Source: Paragorgia papillata (lineage: Eukaryota > Cnidaria > Anthozoa > Scleralcyonacea > Coralliidae). From it: a stretch of 64,000 nucleotides of DNA. Location: NCBI GenBank assembly GCA_035771165.1, contig JAWNZC010000445.1, positions 532,501-596,500 on the forward strand, read 5' to 3'. Shown piece by piece: positions 18,186 through 58,800 of this stretch (its first letter is position 1; each line of letters begins with the position of its first letter). Under the pieces are notes generated by a model. It had not been told where the DNA came from. It saw only the letters and a list, made by a program, of their open reading frames with translations, and made no database searches. The position numbers were made by a program, and so were the translations under genes.

Positions 18186-20890
18186 ATTACGTTCGTCAAA
18201 AGGCGCAATACTTTGTAGTCGACGGGAGCGGCGTAGGCCGATTTGTAGTTTGTGGGGCCCAACGATATGTGGTCGCGGGTAGGCCGAAATGATTTATAGC
18301 CACCTATAGCTAGTTGGCCAAAATGATTTGTAAGCACAGCTGCATAAAACTTTCAGACTAAGTACAATTTAGATTTTAGACTATGGAATAAAATAATCCT
18401 TGCGTTTCAAACAAAGGCCTTTTATCCGAGAAACGTAAAGTTCATTTAGTTTAACTCACTTTATGTTAATTTCATGCATTTTCTGGCAAAGTTGCCAAAC
18501 TTCTCGAAATGAATTTACCTTTTGTATAGACCCTTTGTACTTAGTCTTGTGTCTTGACGTAGTTTTTTATTCACTTTATGTTAATTTAACTTTCTTACAA
18601 ACTGCTCAAAATCTTGGTACACAAACCTTTGGTATTTCGATTGGCGGTTTTCCCAATTCAACATTGCTTAAGCAGTGTCAAGTAAAGCGACTTTATTTAT
18701 AGAGGGTAACATATATAACAGTACTTAGATACTGATAATCCAATGGCCCTTACTCCTTTACTGCATGTATAATTGTATAATAGTTCATAAAATTAACTGA
18801 GGAAACTATGGTGTTGATTTTGCGTTGGGAGGAAAACCAGAGAACCCGGTATAGAAAACCCCCAAGGCACATGAGAGAACCAACAACTCTACTAACATGA
18901 ATTAAGCTAAGTTGGTCGCTCATCTGAGTACCGACCTCATTCGACCGGGCTTGACTTCAGTATACCCATGCCTCGTGTTTAATGTTGAAAATAACAAAAC
19001 TACGTGCAACTACATGTGTGTATGTATAAACTTATATATTGAGCCTTCGTCGGTACCAGTCGCGGTTCTTCTAAAAGTAGGCCCCTAAAATTCATCCCCT
19101 GGCACTTATTTGATGGATGGCGACGCCGTCAATTGCCAAGTAGCCGCGAGCATACTGTGGCGGTTAATCGGTAATATCTATAGAGCAGTCAATCTCGTTC
19201 CCAGAGCCTTCTCAGTTGATCACACCACGAGCTTCATCAAAAGCGTCAGCGTCGGCATAGAAGACAGGAAAGCGGTCCAAGCGCATTAGACCTGCAGGAA
19301 TCCAGTTATTCTTTGCCACTGGGCGGTATTCATTCTAATTAAACAAGACGCCTGCTTAGGCGTTCACTCGGGCTACTGATAGCAATGCAGCTTGGCATAG
19401 CGTATAGCCCATGCACGAAACAGCGCGACAGCGTGCACATATTGCAGTAAGCGTTTGTTAAAAAATACAGAAAACCTAGTGCTAGATTCGGTAGATTCAA
19501 GCATTCATTATAGACAACTATTAAGTTGGCTGCCAGTTAATATAGTGAAAAACCTGGGTTGAACGAGCTACAAGACAGGAACATTGGTGCAGCATTGAAC
19601 TGTAACAAAAGTAATAACAGAGCCGAAACCTAGACTCGGCTACTACAGATAGCCCGAGTAATTACGACACAAGCGCGGCACAATACAAAGACACAACTAT
19701 AGAATTGAATTTTACCGTTATTGTGTTTAGACCTTTGAAGTATTTTATACCTGATAAAACACGAACTACATGTGAGTTTATTAAACGGCTTCAAACACAA
19801 ACCATTCGTAAGTTTACTGACTTAATTTGTGAACCGTAAAATCCGGCCAGAGATTTATCGAAAACGGCAAGCGCGTCTTTATCGTATCTTTTTTTTTCAT
19901 TATTCATGAATTATTAGCCGTTTTTGAAAGCTTTTTTTAACTTTTAAAAATACTTTTATAATATTCTATATATACTCTGTCTCTGCTAAGTTTCAAGTTC
20001 CATTATAAGGCCATGCAATCATTAAATGGCATGCACCTGAGGATTATTTTCCTCTGGAGCTGTGATAATTTCCCAGCCATGTCTTCCTATGTTTGTATTT
20101 GTTTATGGCAAAGTTTTATAAATAAAAATAAATAAATCTATATATATATACGACGTTCTTCAACGCTATATTTTCAAATCTGTTACCACAACATGTTTAT
20201 TATACATAATATACACATGATATATACAAATACGCACATTTCCATATTATACAACGAAGAGTATATTTACACAATGTTTCTTCTCGAAAAAAAAGCACGC
20301 TTAAGCAAATTAAAAAGCTATTTACATGAACCTGGGCTGTTCCGGCTAACAGGTGTTCAAAACATTCAAACTTTTTGCCTTCAAATGGTTTATTGATGAA
20401 AACTCCTTATAGTACAAAATTCAAAAACTTTGTGAATTTTGCTAGTAGTTGTGAATTTGTTACAGGGGCTTTTCAAGAAATCTGAACAACGAATGCGATG
20501 AACGGCATATGAACTGAAATCACGGGATGATCGCGTGTATTATGGCTGCATGTATATCAACCAAAATTATTGTTAATCTTCTAAACTCTGGATATATTTA
20601 ATAATTCAATGGAATGATCGATACAAGACATCTTAAATCAGTTAGTCAACGTCCGAAACTTTCGTCATGCATTCTAGTTCACGAGCGGATATAATATTTT
20701 TTCATTAAAACTGTGATTATTCATCTCGAGTATCCAATTTTATTCAGGCAGTGTTCATAACTCAGTCATTTCATGGCAAAAAGTTTGATTATTCTGGCCA
20801 TAACGCCGATTACAGATATTGATATACAATCTCAGCACAGTGACATGCTCAGACCATCACACCGGGCTATATAGTTCGTGTCACGAAATT
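18186..20890. other. Intergenic, no gene recognised
   Basis: Contains the second copy of the 12270-type repeat (18826-18900), a GC-richer block of unknown nature (about 19040-19450), and a stretch near 20040-20140 ending in AATAAAAATAAATAAAT that looks like the tail of an old LINE. No exon could be supported. Confidence 0.45.
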
Positions 20891-20902
20891 TTTCCCTTGG
20901 CC

Positions 20903-21029
20903 CCTATGAAACGAAAATTATCTGAAATATCTCAACAACGAAGCAAGGAAACCAAAAACTGTAAAAGATGTTCCTTTATCATTTTAAGTATTCTTTCAAA
21001 TAAGACAAACCTAATTTTCGTTTCATAGG
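20903..21029. mobile_element. Short deleted copy of MITE G
   Basis: CCTATGAAACGAAAATTA at the left returns inverted at the right (TAATTTTCGTTTCATAGG). Between them lie the family phrases CTGAAATATCTCAACAACGA and TTCTTTCAAATAAGAC. The full form is at 31765-32526. Confidence 0.65.
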
Positions 21030-21308
21030 CACTTTAAGATTCGTTTACATCTAAACCGGAAACCAATTCCTGAAAAAAAAACTTGGTGGTTTTAAGGCCA
21101 CAGTTCGATATCAGACGAGTCCGCCCCGTAACCCCGTTAACCGGGCCAACTGCCTCATGTAATCGACGATGACTACATGCACAACATACATGATAAAAGG
21201 ATATATGATAATTGTAATAATGAATTATATTAATTTGTTTACTTAAAACGAGTAGTTTTTATCTTCGAGCTGATTTCAATAATTTAATTAAGAAACACTG
21301 GCAATATA

Positions 21309-22752
21309 AATTAAGTTTGTCTAATTTGAAAGAACTCGTGAAATTGTAAAAGGAGACCTTTTATGCATCTTTTTACCGTATTTTTCTTCATTTTCAAGAT
21401 ATTTCAATTTAGTTAATACGTAAATAAATTTTTGAAACGACGTACCCATGCAGAGTGCAGTATTTTCAAACATCCAATACATAACAAAAGCTACGCTATG
21501 CGTACATGTATATCTGCGCCAAAATTAGCCTAAGGCCCTGTTTACAAGGAGGTTACTCTAGCTCTCATAACATAGGATAACCTGGGTGCTAGGGTTCAAA
21601 ATTAGCCTAAGGGAGAAGGGAAGGTTTACCCTAGCACCCGGGTTACCCTTGCACCCCGGTTACTCTAGCTCTCGTACATTTCTTGTTGTGTTTATAAGGA
21701 TGCTAGGGTAACCTGGGTACTGGGGAAAACCCTACCTCCTTGTAAACAGAAAACACAATATGTTCAGTAACCGTGAAAGTGCACAAATTTCCATAAACCT
21801 GAACAAAAACATAAAACAATGACTTTTGTTGAGCTTCCAAACCATGTATATTTTCTATTAGCTATGATCCAGCTCAGTTAACGTATTAAATAAGCGAATG
21901 AGATGAAAGGTCAATCCCTTGATATTAAAAAGATATCGTGGGGCAGATCATGGCTATTTAGATACAACTTCATACAGCAAACATTCAACGAGTACATGTG
22001 TGTACTATACTGCTAATAAACTTGATTGCATTAAAAATGTAAAATGATGCTACCGGTTAGTTGTAAAGTATATACTTGTAAGTTTCCTCCAAAGAGAATT
22101 GTTTGTCTTCCGAAGAGTAATGTTTGTCACTTGAAGACGGTCCTAATTCATAAACAGTTTACACGTGTTGGCCTGACTCGATAAATCGCCCAACGAGTTG
22201 AAAACCTTTTGTCAACTCTTCAATCATTCTGTATAACGTACAAAAACTGTGGTAGATCACACTTGCAAGTTTACTATAAGTCACGTTAAACATACTTGCC
22301 ATTTGTATCAGCAATATTGTCTTTCTTCGAAAATAGTGTTGCTCTTCGACTAGCTTCGAATTCGTACAATACACGATCGGGGATTAAAGAATACTTGTTT
22401 CCATCGTTCAAACTGACAGGTCGTACGTTGACGCCAAAAAATTCGTTGTCCCCGACTTAATTGTGGCGCGTTGATTAGAGTTACACCACAGCACATGCAC
22501 ACTATACAGGTCAGTGGTTACACAAAAAAGTTAACAAACCCACAACACGATACTGACGATAGCAATATATCTGCTGCGCAGACACAAAAAACTCATCGTG
22601 ACACATGCCCTGGTTACAACGTCAAAAACGATTTCACTTTAATATCAAACAAACTGAAATATCTCGAAATGAAGAAATATACGGAAAAGTTGTAAATTTT
22701 CGGATCTCCCATTACAATATTACGAGTTCTTTCAAATTAGACAAACTTAATT
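21309..22752. mobile_element. 1.4-kb block bounded by 31-bp perfect inverted repeats (G family)
   Basis: AATTAAGTTTGTCTAATTTG plus 11 more bases at 21309-21339 returns perfectly inverted at 22722-22752, and imperfect pairing extends inward about 100 bp with G-family phrases. It encloses MITE D and the two candidate 3' exons at 22057-22455. It may be one long G element that picked up internal sequence, or two separate arms. Confidence 0.55.
21533..21750. mobile_element. MITE D (about 218 bp)
   Basis: Left end AGGCCCTGTTTACAAGGAGGT, right end ACCTCCTTGTAAACAG. The interior has repeated CTAGGGTAACC-type and inverted phrases. It resembles, but is distinct from, the AGCCCTGTTTACACGG ends of MITE B. 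Confidence 0.65.
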
Positions 22753-23013
22753 AATAATTACATAACAGAATCATCCTCAGAGAAACATGAGAAAAAAATT
22801 TCATGACTTTTTACATTGCTAAAGTCAACCGAAAAATTCGGCGGACCGGAATCCCGAAGGTGCGAGTTCAAATCCCGCTCGAGTCAGCCGAATTTTTTGG
22901 TTGACTTTAGCAGTGTAAGAAATCATGAAAATTTTTTTAATGTATAATGGCTATAGATGTTTGAATCGTACTTGGTTCAATGAAATGGCGTCTCGTATCT
23001 CCCGATTGCTTAG
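22057..23013 (-). CDS. Candidate alternative 3' exons of the kelch gene
   Basis: Three minus-strand open exons follow the kelch gene: 23013-22972, 22455-22300 and 22142-22057 (stop). Their phases agree with each other, the last intron having a consensus GC-AG donor (G|gcaagt). They also agree with a cryptic phase-1 donor inside the last kelch exon (exon 23205-23115, G|gtagca, 101-bp intron, strong acceptor TTTTATCACAG). That route would replace the last 13 residues by about 94 others (phrases: RRHFIEP, DNEFFGVNVRP, EASRRATLFSKK, ending YKYILYN), giving 600 aa. The two distal exons lie inside a transposon-like inverted-repeat block, so exonised or captured sequence, or a separate gene, is possible. 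No known domain. Confidence 0.4.
22798..22930. mobile_element. Small foldback element with a tRNA-like core
   Basis: Inverted arms of about 44 bp (ATTGCTAAAGTCAACCGAAAAATTCGGC and complement) surround a 43-bp core. The core contains GCGAGTTCAAATCCCGC, a good match to a tRNA T-arm / pol III B box. No A box is visible, so it is probably not an active tRNA gene. Confidence 0.55.
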
Positions 23014-23073
23014 CTGTGATAAAATAAGAGCCGTACCTTTTCATTAAACTTTGATAAGCTACAGATACCAGCA

Positions 23074-50925
<27,852 letters not shown>

Positions 50926-51264
50926 CTCCGTAATTAAATGAAGTAAAATTTACCATTTCTTAACTGAATTTTAGCTCCACTTCTTGACAACCATCACTGA
51001 CAACAAGCTATGCAACAAGCCACCCACACATTTGTATCATTGGAAAGTTACCCGCTGACCGTTGCTAACCGACGGTCGGACGGTCACGTGATCGGTGGCC
51101 CCATGGGGGTGGTGAAACAATACGAAACTGATTTGAATAAGAAAGAGCTAATTCCCATACCGTACACCAATATGGCCGCCATTTCATTGTTTTGGTACAC
51201 CAATAAGGCCGCCGTGACGTCAGATGAAAACGCTCTATTGTTCATCATTGTTCCAACAGCATTC

Positions 51265-51395
51265 AGGGGCGGATCCAGGATTTTTTTAAAGAGGGTTGAC
51301 ACCTCTAGGGGGCTCCGGGAGTATGCTCCCCTGAATTCTGATACCATGAAATGCTATTTCCTGCATTTTGGGGACAATATTAGGATCAGCTGAAA
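51265..51395. repeat. Fragment of a CAGGGGCGGA-type element
   Basis: CAGGGGCGGATCCAGGATTT followed by ATGAAATGCTATTTCCTGCATTTTG resembles 59845-59880 and 1965-2000. Only one end is recognised. Confidence 0.4.
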
Positions 51396-51639
51396 ATCTC
51401 TAAAATATTTTTTTCTTTTTTGTGTAAATATTTTTCTTGCTCCACTTTTATTTTGCATAATTAAATAAACAAAAAACAACTCATGCTTTCGGGATTAGCG
51501 CCTATTGCCCAATTGGCTATTGGTGCGACGGAGCCGCTACTTTCGGGTAGCTGTTACTTTCGGGAGGCCGTTATTTTCGGGTATAACAAAAAAGTGTTGA
51601 TATGACAGCTAGATATTTAATATATTTATCGATGTAAAT

Positions 51640-52390
51640 ACATATATGTTATTTACCAAACTGGAGGTCCGTACTGGAAAAATATTGCCCGAGGTCTTGA
51701 CTGTACGGAACGAGGCCGAGTTCCGTGCAGTCCAGACCGAGGGCAATATTTTTCCAGTACGGACCGACAAAGTTTGGTAAATAACTTATTTATTTTTCCC
51801 ACATTAAAACAAAATAATTGTTTCAAGTCATCTTCTCTGAAAGTCTTCTCTGAAAAGCTGTACATGTGAGAGACGAAGGCTCGTAAACGTCGTCATTTTT
51901 CTTGCGAGCGAAAAATTTGGCGAGGAGGATGTTTAATTCCTTGGCAGGTATGGTTTGAATTTCTCGTACTTCATTTATAGACAAAAAGTACCTGGTAAGG
52001 ACATTTATATCGTATTCCGTTTTCTTCTTCGTGTTTTCCGGTCGTTGACTCTGAATATAATTTTGGATGTCAATATCGCTGCCATTGTAACACCCGTTTT
52101 CGTTCGCGTTTGGGTCTGAATAGACTAAATTTCCAGCACTTGTGCTTGGGACGTCGTCTTGGGGATAATAAAATTCGCTCTCGCTATGCTCACTATCGTC
52201 GGAGTACATTTTTCACCACTTTTTTGGGTTTGAAAACTGTTTTTCACCCCATATTAGTTTTGGCGGGAAAAACGAGAGGTCCGTACTTGTGTGATACGGA
52301 CCTCGTATTTAGCCAATATCAGAAGCCGGTATTTTTGTTACGGACCTGCAGTTACGGACCTGAGAAAAATAAAATGAATTACTTACTACA
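51640..52390. mobile_element. Element with GGTCCGTAC palindromes carrying a recombinase fragment
   Basis: 51653-51785 is a near-perfect palindrome around GAGGTCCGTACTGGAAAAATATTGC, and GGTCCGTACTTG / ACGGACCTC motifs recur at 52278-52370. Between them lies the minus-strand Crypton-like frame. The borders are approximate. Confidence 0.6.
51823..52209 (-). pseudogene. N-terminal part of a Crypton-type (DUF3504-like) protein
   Basis: The frame begins MYSDDSEHSESEFYYPQDDV and contains NTKKKTEYDINVL, EIQTIPAKELNILLAKFFA and YEPSSLTCTAFQRRLSEK. That order (helical start, LxxFF, EP-S-L-x-xxQR) is typical of the N-terminal domain next to tyrosine recombinases of Crypton elements and their relatives such as KIAA1958. 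The catalytic domain is absent; the frame ends in the palindrome at 51785. I read it as a truncated transposon gene, not a host gene. Confidence 0.6.
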
Positions 52391-52811
52391 CTCATACACA
52401 TGCTTATTTGACAAGATGTTTTCTGTTTAGTCATACAAGGACACAAATTCGAACTGTGTATTTAAAACCTTCATTTATACATGCATGTGTTTATATACTG
52501 TGGTTCAGAGACTCCCCCCTCCCTTGATCAGTAAGTAAAGAAAAATTGACACTTATATATTAGGGGGAAATTAGGTGGTCATTGAGGATAGGCGGGTATT
52601 AGCGGGAAAATGTCGCGTGTTGCTTAAAAGAGACTGGGCATGACATTTGGACGTGTGCTTTTATGTAACTTCCTTTGAGGTCTGATCCAAAAATAAATTC
52701 ATGCGATAAAAGACACACAAAACTTCACTTTACGCTGTTAGAAATCAAACAAGAAAAGGAGTGACAAGTCCAGTGAGGTTCCACGTCTATTAATGACGTC
52801 CATTGCTCCTC

Positions 52812-55800
52812 ATGAAGCAAGCAAAAATCGGCAAGAAGACGCTCAAAAGACTGGTTTCTTTTCCTGGGCTAGTTTCTAGGAGGCAGTGGAAAGACAAAGA
52901 CTATCATCGCGACACTGGGACGGTATGTTTCAACTTTTTACTGCTACATATAACCGTATCTTTGTTCACAGAAAAGAACTATAACTCTATATAAGTTTTT
53001 TTTTATCTGAAATATAGTTAGCTGTTATTTTGTTGTTTTATTCTACTAAATGGCTTAAACTTAAAATGATAATATAGCAATGAGTTAGCAATATGAAGTT
53101 GCACTTGGCTTCTGTCAACATGAAATTTACAGTATACACCTGTCTTTGCTTTGTGTCGAAAGCCTTAATTCACGAAGCAGGGTAAGGTACCAACAGTCCT
53201 CTACATGTACGTTAAATTTCTTGGTTAAAATGTGGACCAACAATTTAACAATTATATTACACTGTCAGTAAAACAGACTGTATATTTGAAACCATTTTGT
53301 CTGTATCAATTTGAGGTAAATAAATAAACCGGAGGAAAACTTCCCCACTTCTTTTCTGCATGAATGCAATTTGACTGTTGGCAAGATATGATCTGTTGTA
53401 CTTTAAAGTAAATGGTTAATACAAGTATTTAGAAATTATGATGGGTCATGTGCACTGTATATACAGTATTGCTACATGGCTTGATGAAAAGGAATTACAG
53501 TTAAGTTGTTTTCCCCATTTTAAGTTGTTTTGTCACACTCAAAAATGACTTTTATGATATGGGGTGAAACCACTTGAGTTGGGGGTGAAACGACTGGTTA
53601 GTATAAACCAGTAATTAGGTTACTAGCCAATGCTCCTAGGAGCTACAATCTTGGACAAAACGGTTGTTACACTTAACAAAAAAATCACATCAGTCTTGTT
53701 AAATGTAGTGTTTTTTGTTTATCCTCCCCTCCCCCCCTTTCAATGTTGATTTCTACACAGAAACTTGAACCAAAAGTGGTTTCTTGCAATCAGGAACAAC
53801 ATTGCACAGGGGGGTGGGGGATTTTTCTTACTAAAGTTGTAAAAAATATCTAATTCAAATGAGGGTGATTTTTGAGGGCAGTGTAACAACAGGTTTTGCC
53901 CAAGATTGTCTAAGAGGTATATTGTACAAAATACCATTAAAGAATCGATATTAAAAATTCGTAGTCTATGCAGAGGAAGCCTTTATTAAATGCAATGTTT
54001 TAGTCCCAAATGGATGTTCATTGGTTAAACGAGTATTAAATTATCACTATATTCCCATTTGACCAAAACTACTTAAAGGGTGTGGCACACCCTTATAAAG
54101 AGCACCAACGCGATATTCCACCCTGCGCTATGTGTTTCGCCAAACTTGTTTTGGATTCATGATCATAAGAAAATAAATATAATTGTATATCAACGGATAA
54201 CAGAGTTACATTGCTTGAATACTTCATTTCATAACGATGAACCACGAAAAAGCACGGTGTACTGTACCACGATGAATACTCAAACTGTCCTTTTTGGTTG
54301 ATTTTTACTTTCTATAAACTGCAGCAATATTTTTCGTGGCCAGCCACCTTTATTAAACCTCTGTCTTTTCTTACCATTCTCGAACTGTTTCTTGATTCTG
54401 TACACAGTGGACCAGGAAACGTTACATTTTCGTGCTATTTGTGCCAATGGCATGTTTGCTTCAGCTGCCAAAAATATATATATAACTACGAATATCGCTG
54501 CTGATTCTTTCTTTGAAGACCATCGTGGTGCAGTTAGCTGAGACGAGTTTTAAGTTATTACGTCATATAATTAGTACCACTGAATGGTGACACGTCATTG
54601 GTAATTAGCATAATCCCGTGGCCTCGTTCCTCGACCATATTAGCCATTTAGACTCGTCTTGTACAATTAAATTACAATTGGTGGGTCGAAATCATTTAGA
54701 CAATCTTGGACAAAACGGTTGTTACACTTAACAAAAAATCGCATCAGTCTTGTTAAATGTAGTGTTTTTTGTTTATCCCCCCCTCCCCCCCTTTCAATGT
54801 TGATTTCTACACAGAAAATTGAACCAAAAGTTGTTTCTTGCAATCAGGAACAACATTGCACAGGGGGGTGGGGGATTTTTCTTGCTAAAGTGGTAAAAAA
54901 TATCTAATTCAAGTGAGGGTGATTTTTGAGCAGGCCATGAGATTTGAAATTTTCAGCAGTATCCAGTGGGATACTGGCACTTAAAATCTGGTATCCTTCC
55001 TTGAAAATTAGTATCCCACATTTGGATATTAGATATTCCAATAAGCAGTATCCAAATAAGATTAACTTTTATTTAACACAACAATAGACTGGAAAGTTTG
55101 TACCGTGCAACCTAGATCTCCATTGCACAGTTTCAGGCTGATATTTGCCCGCATATAAGAAATATACTAATCTCCATTGCACATTTTACAAACTTTCCAA
55201 TCTGGCACATTATTCATACTACACTAGTGTATGCCTACAGTAGCTGTACAATAACACATCGATAAGAGTGTTAATACTTTAGTTTATTTATGTCTTCAAC
55301 ATAATTGTAAAGTGTCCATGGCATTGTCAAAATCCATCAAATTCAGGACTATGTAGTGTGACTGTATTACAGTTATTAAATAACAAGATAAAAAAAAATA
55401 CGTGGAATATTTTGGTTATAAATCCATGTCCTATATTTACGAATTTATTGGTTAGGATTAGCGTGTGTGTTGGGGTCAGGCTTTCATGAAGTACCTGGGT
55501 TATTTAGGACATGGAATTATTACCAATATTTTAATCTTCGTTCCAAGAGCCTGCGATAATTTTGTCCAGCAATGGCTCCTTGTTGCTGGTACTACTTCAT
55601 GTATGCCTATCAGGAATGAGATTACAGTTCGTCAAATTTTCCGTCAACATTTGCAGACAAGACAACAACAATTATTTGGGATAGCTGCTCAACATTTGTT
55701 CACTATCCCAATTTTCATGGTATCCCCACGGGATACTGAGCTTATGATGCCCAGTATCCAAACTTAAAATCTGGTATCCCCGGGATATCGGGATACCGCA

Positions 55801-58800
55801 AATCTCATGCCCTGTTTTTGAGGGCAGTGTAACAACAGGTTTTGTCCAAGATTGTAGCTTGAAATTGAATTATTTTGCTTAAAATTAATAAATAAATGTA
55901 GATAGTCTATATAAACGCCATGGGAGCAGACCTGTAAATGACCTACATTCATTCATGAGTTATATTATGAGCTACATTCATTCATGAGAATTATACAGTA
56001 CTATAGGATATGGAATAATTACGGTTACCGTATTATATTTAATAATAATTTATTGTACTAATTGGGCTATATGTGTCATGGGGCCATATGAGTAAAAACC
56101 ACTTTGAACTTAGTCACTGAGATTTTTGCTGATACTGGGTGCAACACATTTCATTTTCTGTTAATAACAAACATTTTTAATACATGAATTTCATTCTTTT
56201 CTGACTTTCATTTGTTTGTTTTTTTAAACATAATTTACAATTTTAGGGTCAAGGATATGGCAAACCCAGTGTTTACCATGCAACCATTATTATATTTTTG
56301 GAATATTTTGCATGGGGTTTACTTACTGGACCAATGTTAAATGTAAGTATTATTAAAATGTACATTATACTTTATAATTATTACAGTGAAGCCTTGCTAT
56401 AACGTGGTAGTTTGGGTTCTTAGTGGTGTTCCGCATTATAGATGATGTGTGTTATTGCGAGGTACGGCCAAATCTCATTCCCAGGACTCTTCCCACTCAG
56501 TTCTAGTGCAATATTATGGGCTGAGTACTGGTAGTGAGATACATGTAGAGTACTGCCAGAAGCACTTTCTGTTCAATCTTAACGATCCAAATCGCAACTG
56601 AAGAAACTTGAAGTTCACTCAAGACTTCAACTGTCAAAATCAAGCCTGGATATAATTTCACACTGACACGTTGTCGTTTTATCTCGTAATGATTACGATT
56701 ATTCAGGATGATCAGCGATTGATAGCAGTCTGAAGATTGAATTGTCTCCAGTGAGCATATTAGAAACTTCAGTTTCAGCATCATATTACACATCAATTCT
56801 GTTGCTAATATTGTGGAATTTAGTGGTCTGTGGTGAGCTTTAGTAGTGTAGGTAAACATTACTATACAGGTAAGTCATCAATTATTGACAAACTAAGAAA
56901 AGTAAAATTTTGTGTTCCAAGGATCAACTGCATTATACCGAGTCACGCGTTATAACGATGCATGTTATAGTGAGGCTCCCCTGTATTATATTGTTTCGAC
57001 TTTAAAATGTTTCTGATAATTGAAGTTGTTTTAACTTTAATTGTTTGACAAACAATAACACTAGTGTACTGTACATGATTGTATAGTTACAGTACTATAC
57101 TAGAGATGAGCCAATTACGAAAATTGCCGATTACTGAAGCCCATTATTTTGTGGCCGATTAATTGGCATATGCCGATTAGTGCTACGTTGTTGGTTACCA
57201 GTCCCTGCGCAGTTTTGCAATGTTGTAGGGATTGCTAAATTGCAACAAAATTTGTGAAATATAACAGAAATGTTTCATGATGATTAGGTTTGCGTGTTTT
57301 GAGAATCAATTTTGTTTTGTTTGCCGACTTTAAGTTTTATAAATCAGTATGCGCTACACTATTAGTATTTGGCAAATTGTGATGTAAAAACAAAATATTA
57401 TCCATTTTATGTGGTGCTAGCCTGTTTCGTTTGTCCGTGGAAATATGCCCTGCCTCGCTAAACACACGCTCTGAATAAACACTTGAATTGGGAGGCTCAG
57501 ATACTTCAGCACAACTTTAAACAAGTTGGGATAAACAAGTTTCTTCGCTTGCCACCAAACATAAGGGCATGCATAAAGCAGGACCATAGGTGATCTTGAT
57601 GAGGTTCAGTGCTGCAGCTCTTTTCCTGGGTTGAGATGTTCTCGGTCGTGACTACCTCAACCTGTGAAGATCCTTTGCTCGTGTTGGTTTTAAAATTTAA
57701 ACTTTTAAAAGCGTTTCACAAATCCTGTGACAGACTAGAGTTCCGAAGTTCCAGTTCATTGTTTCTGAAGTTCCAGTTCATTGTTTCCGAAGTTGGCGAC
57801 AAACATTGCAACTTTGTTTTGATGCTCGCTATAAACTTTGTGGCAAACATCTGACTGTGGAACTCTTCCATCAAGAGTTATGTGAAATGCTCTGTAATCA
57901 TTGTGAAATAAGGACTATTGTGTTTGGGCTTATCCAGTTACGGACTTATGGTGTGTGTGTAATCATTGTGAAATAAGGACTATTGTGTTTGGGCTTATCC
58001 AGTTACGGACTTATGGTGACATGCACTGATTATTTTGCCGATTATTCAAAATAATTGGCCGATTACTGATTATTTTAAATTGGCCGATTAATCGGCTTTG
58101 CCGATTAGTTTCTGATTAATCGGCTCATCTCTATACTATACAAGTGTATGTAGCTGATTACCTATTACTACTGTATACAGTAGCTAGGCTTAATTAGTGG
58201 GGGGCATTACATGTATGGATATTTTCTGGAACTCCATGTGCACAATAATTATATCTATAGGGTATAATTATGTAATTAAGTCATGAAATCTAATCAAAAT
58301 TTCTCTTCTTCATGTTTTGTAGGTACTAGGAGAAACGTTTCCAAAACATACTTTTTTAATGAATGGATTAATCCAAGGAGTTAAGGTAAAACATAATAAT
58401 TATAGTATTTTACACAAAATTAAGTTGCTAGAAACATGGCTGTATCCAGGCGATTTGATATGCTCAGCTATTACACCGGTTTGGGTGCCCAAACTATGTA
58501 GGTGCCCAAAGAATCATAAATTATCCCTTAGAATGTAAAAAAATTGGATTGGATTGTTATGTTGCTCAAAGAAAACTAAATCATACTGTTGGAAAGGGAC
58601 TGCGTTGCTGGTTTCTGGTGAAATATTGAACTAGACTAACTCAAAAAGAAGATGATAATCTGGTTGCTGTATAAATTTGGTATTTTGCATAATTATTTAG
58701 ATTCCGAAAGGTGTACGGTAGTAGATGCTTGGAGTTTTGATAGAAAGATATTAACTGTTTTTCCAGTTTTGACCGTTTGGGTAGCTTCTTTTTGCTTATC

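Noticed and set aside
22844..22886. Functional tRNA gene
   Set aside because: Only the T-arm half is recognisable; there is no A box, acceptor stem or anticodon arm that folds.
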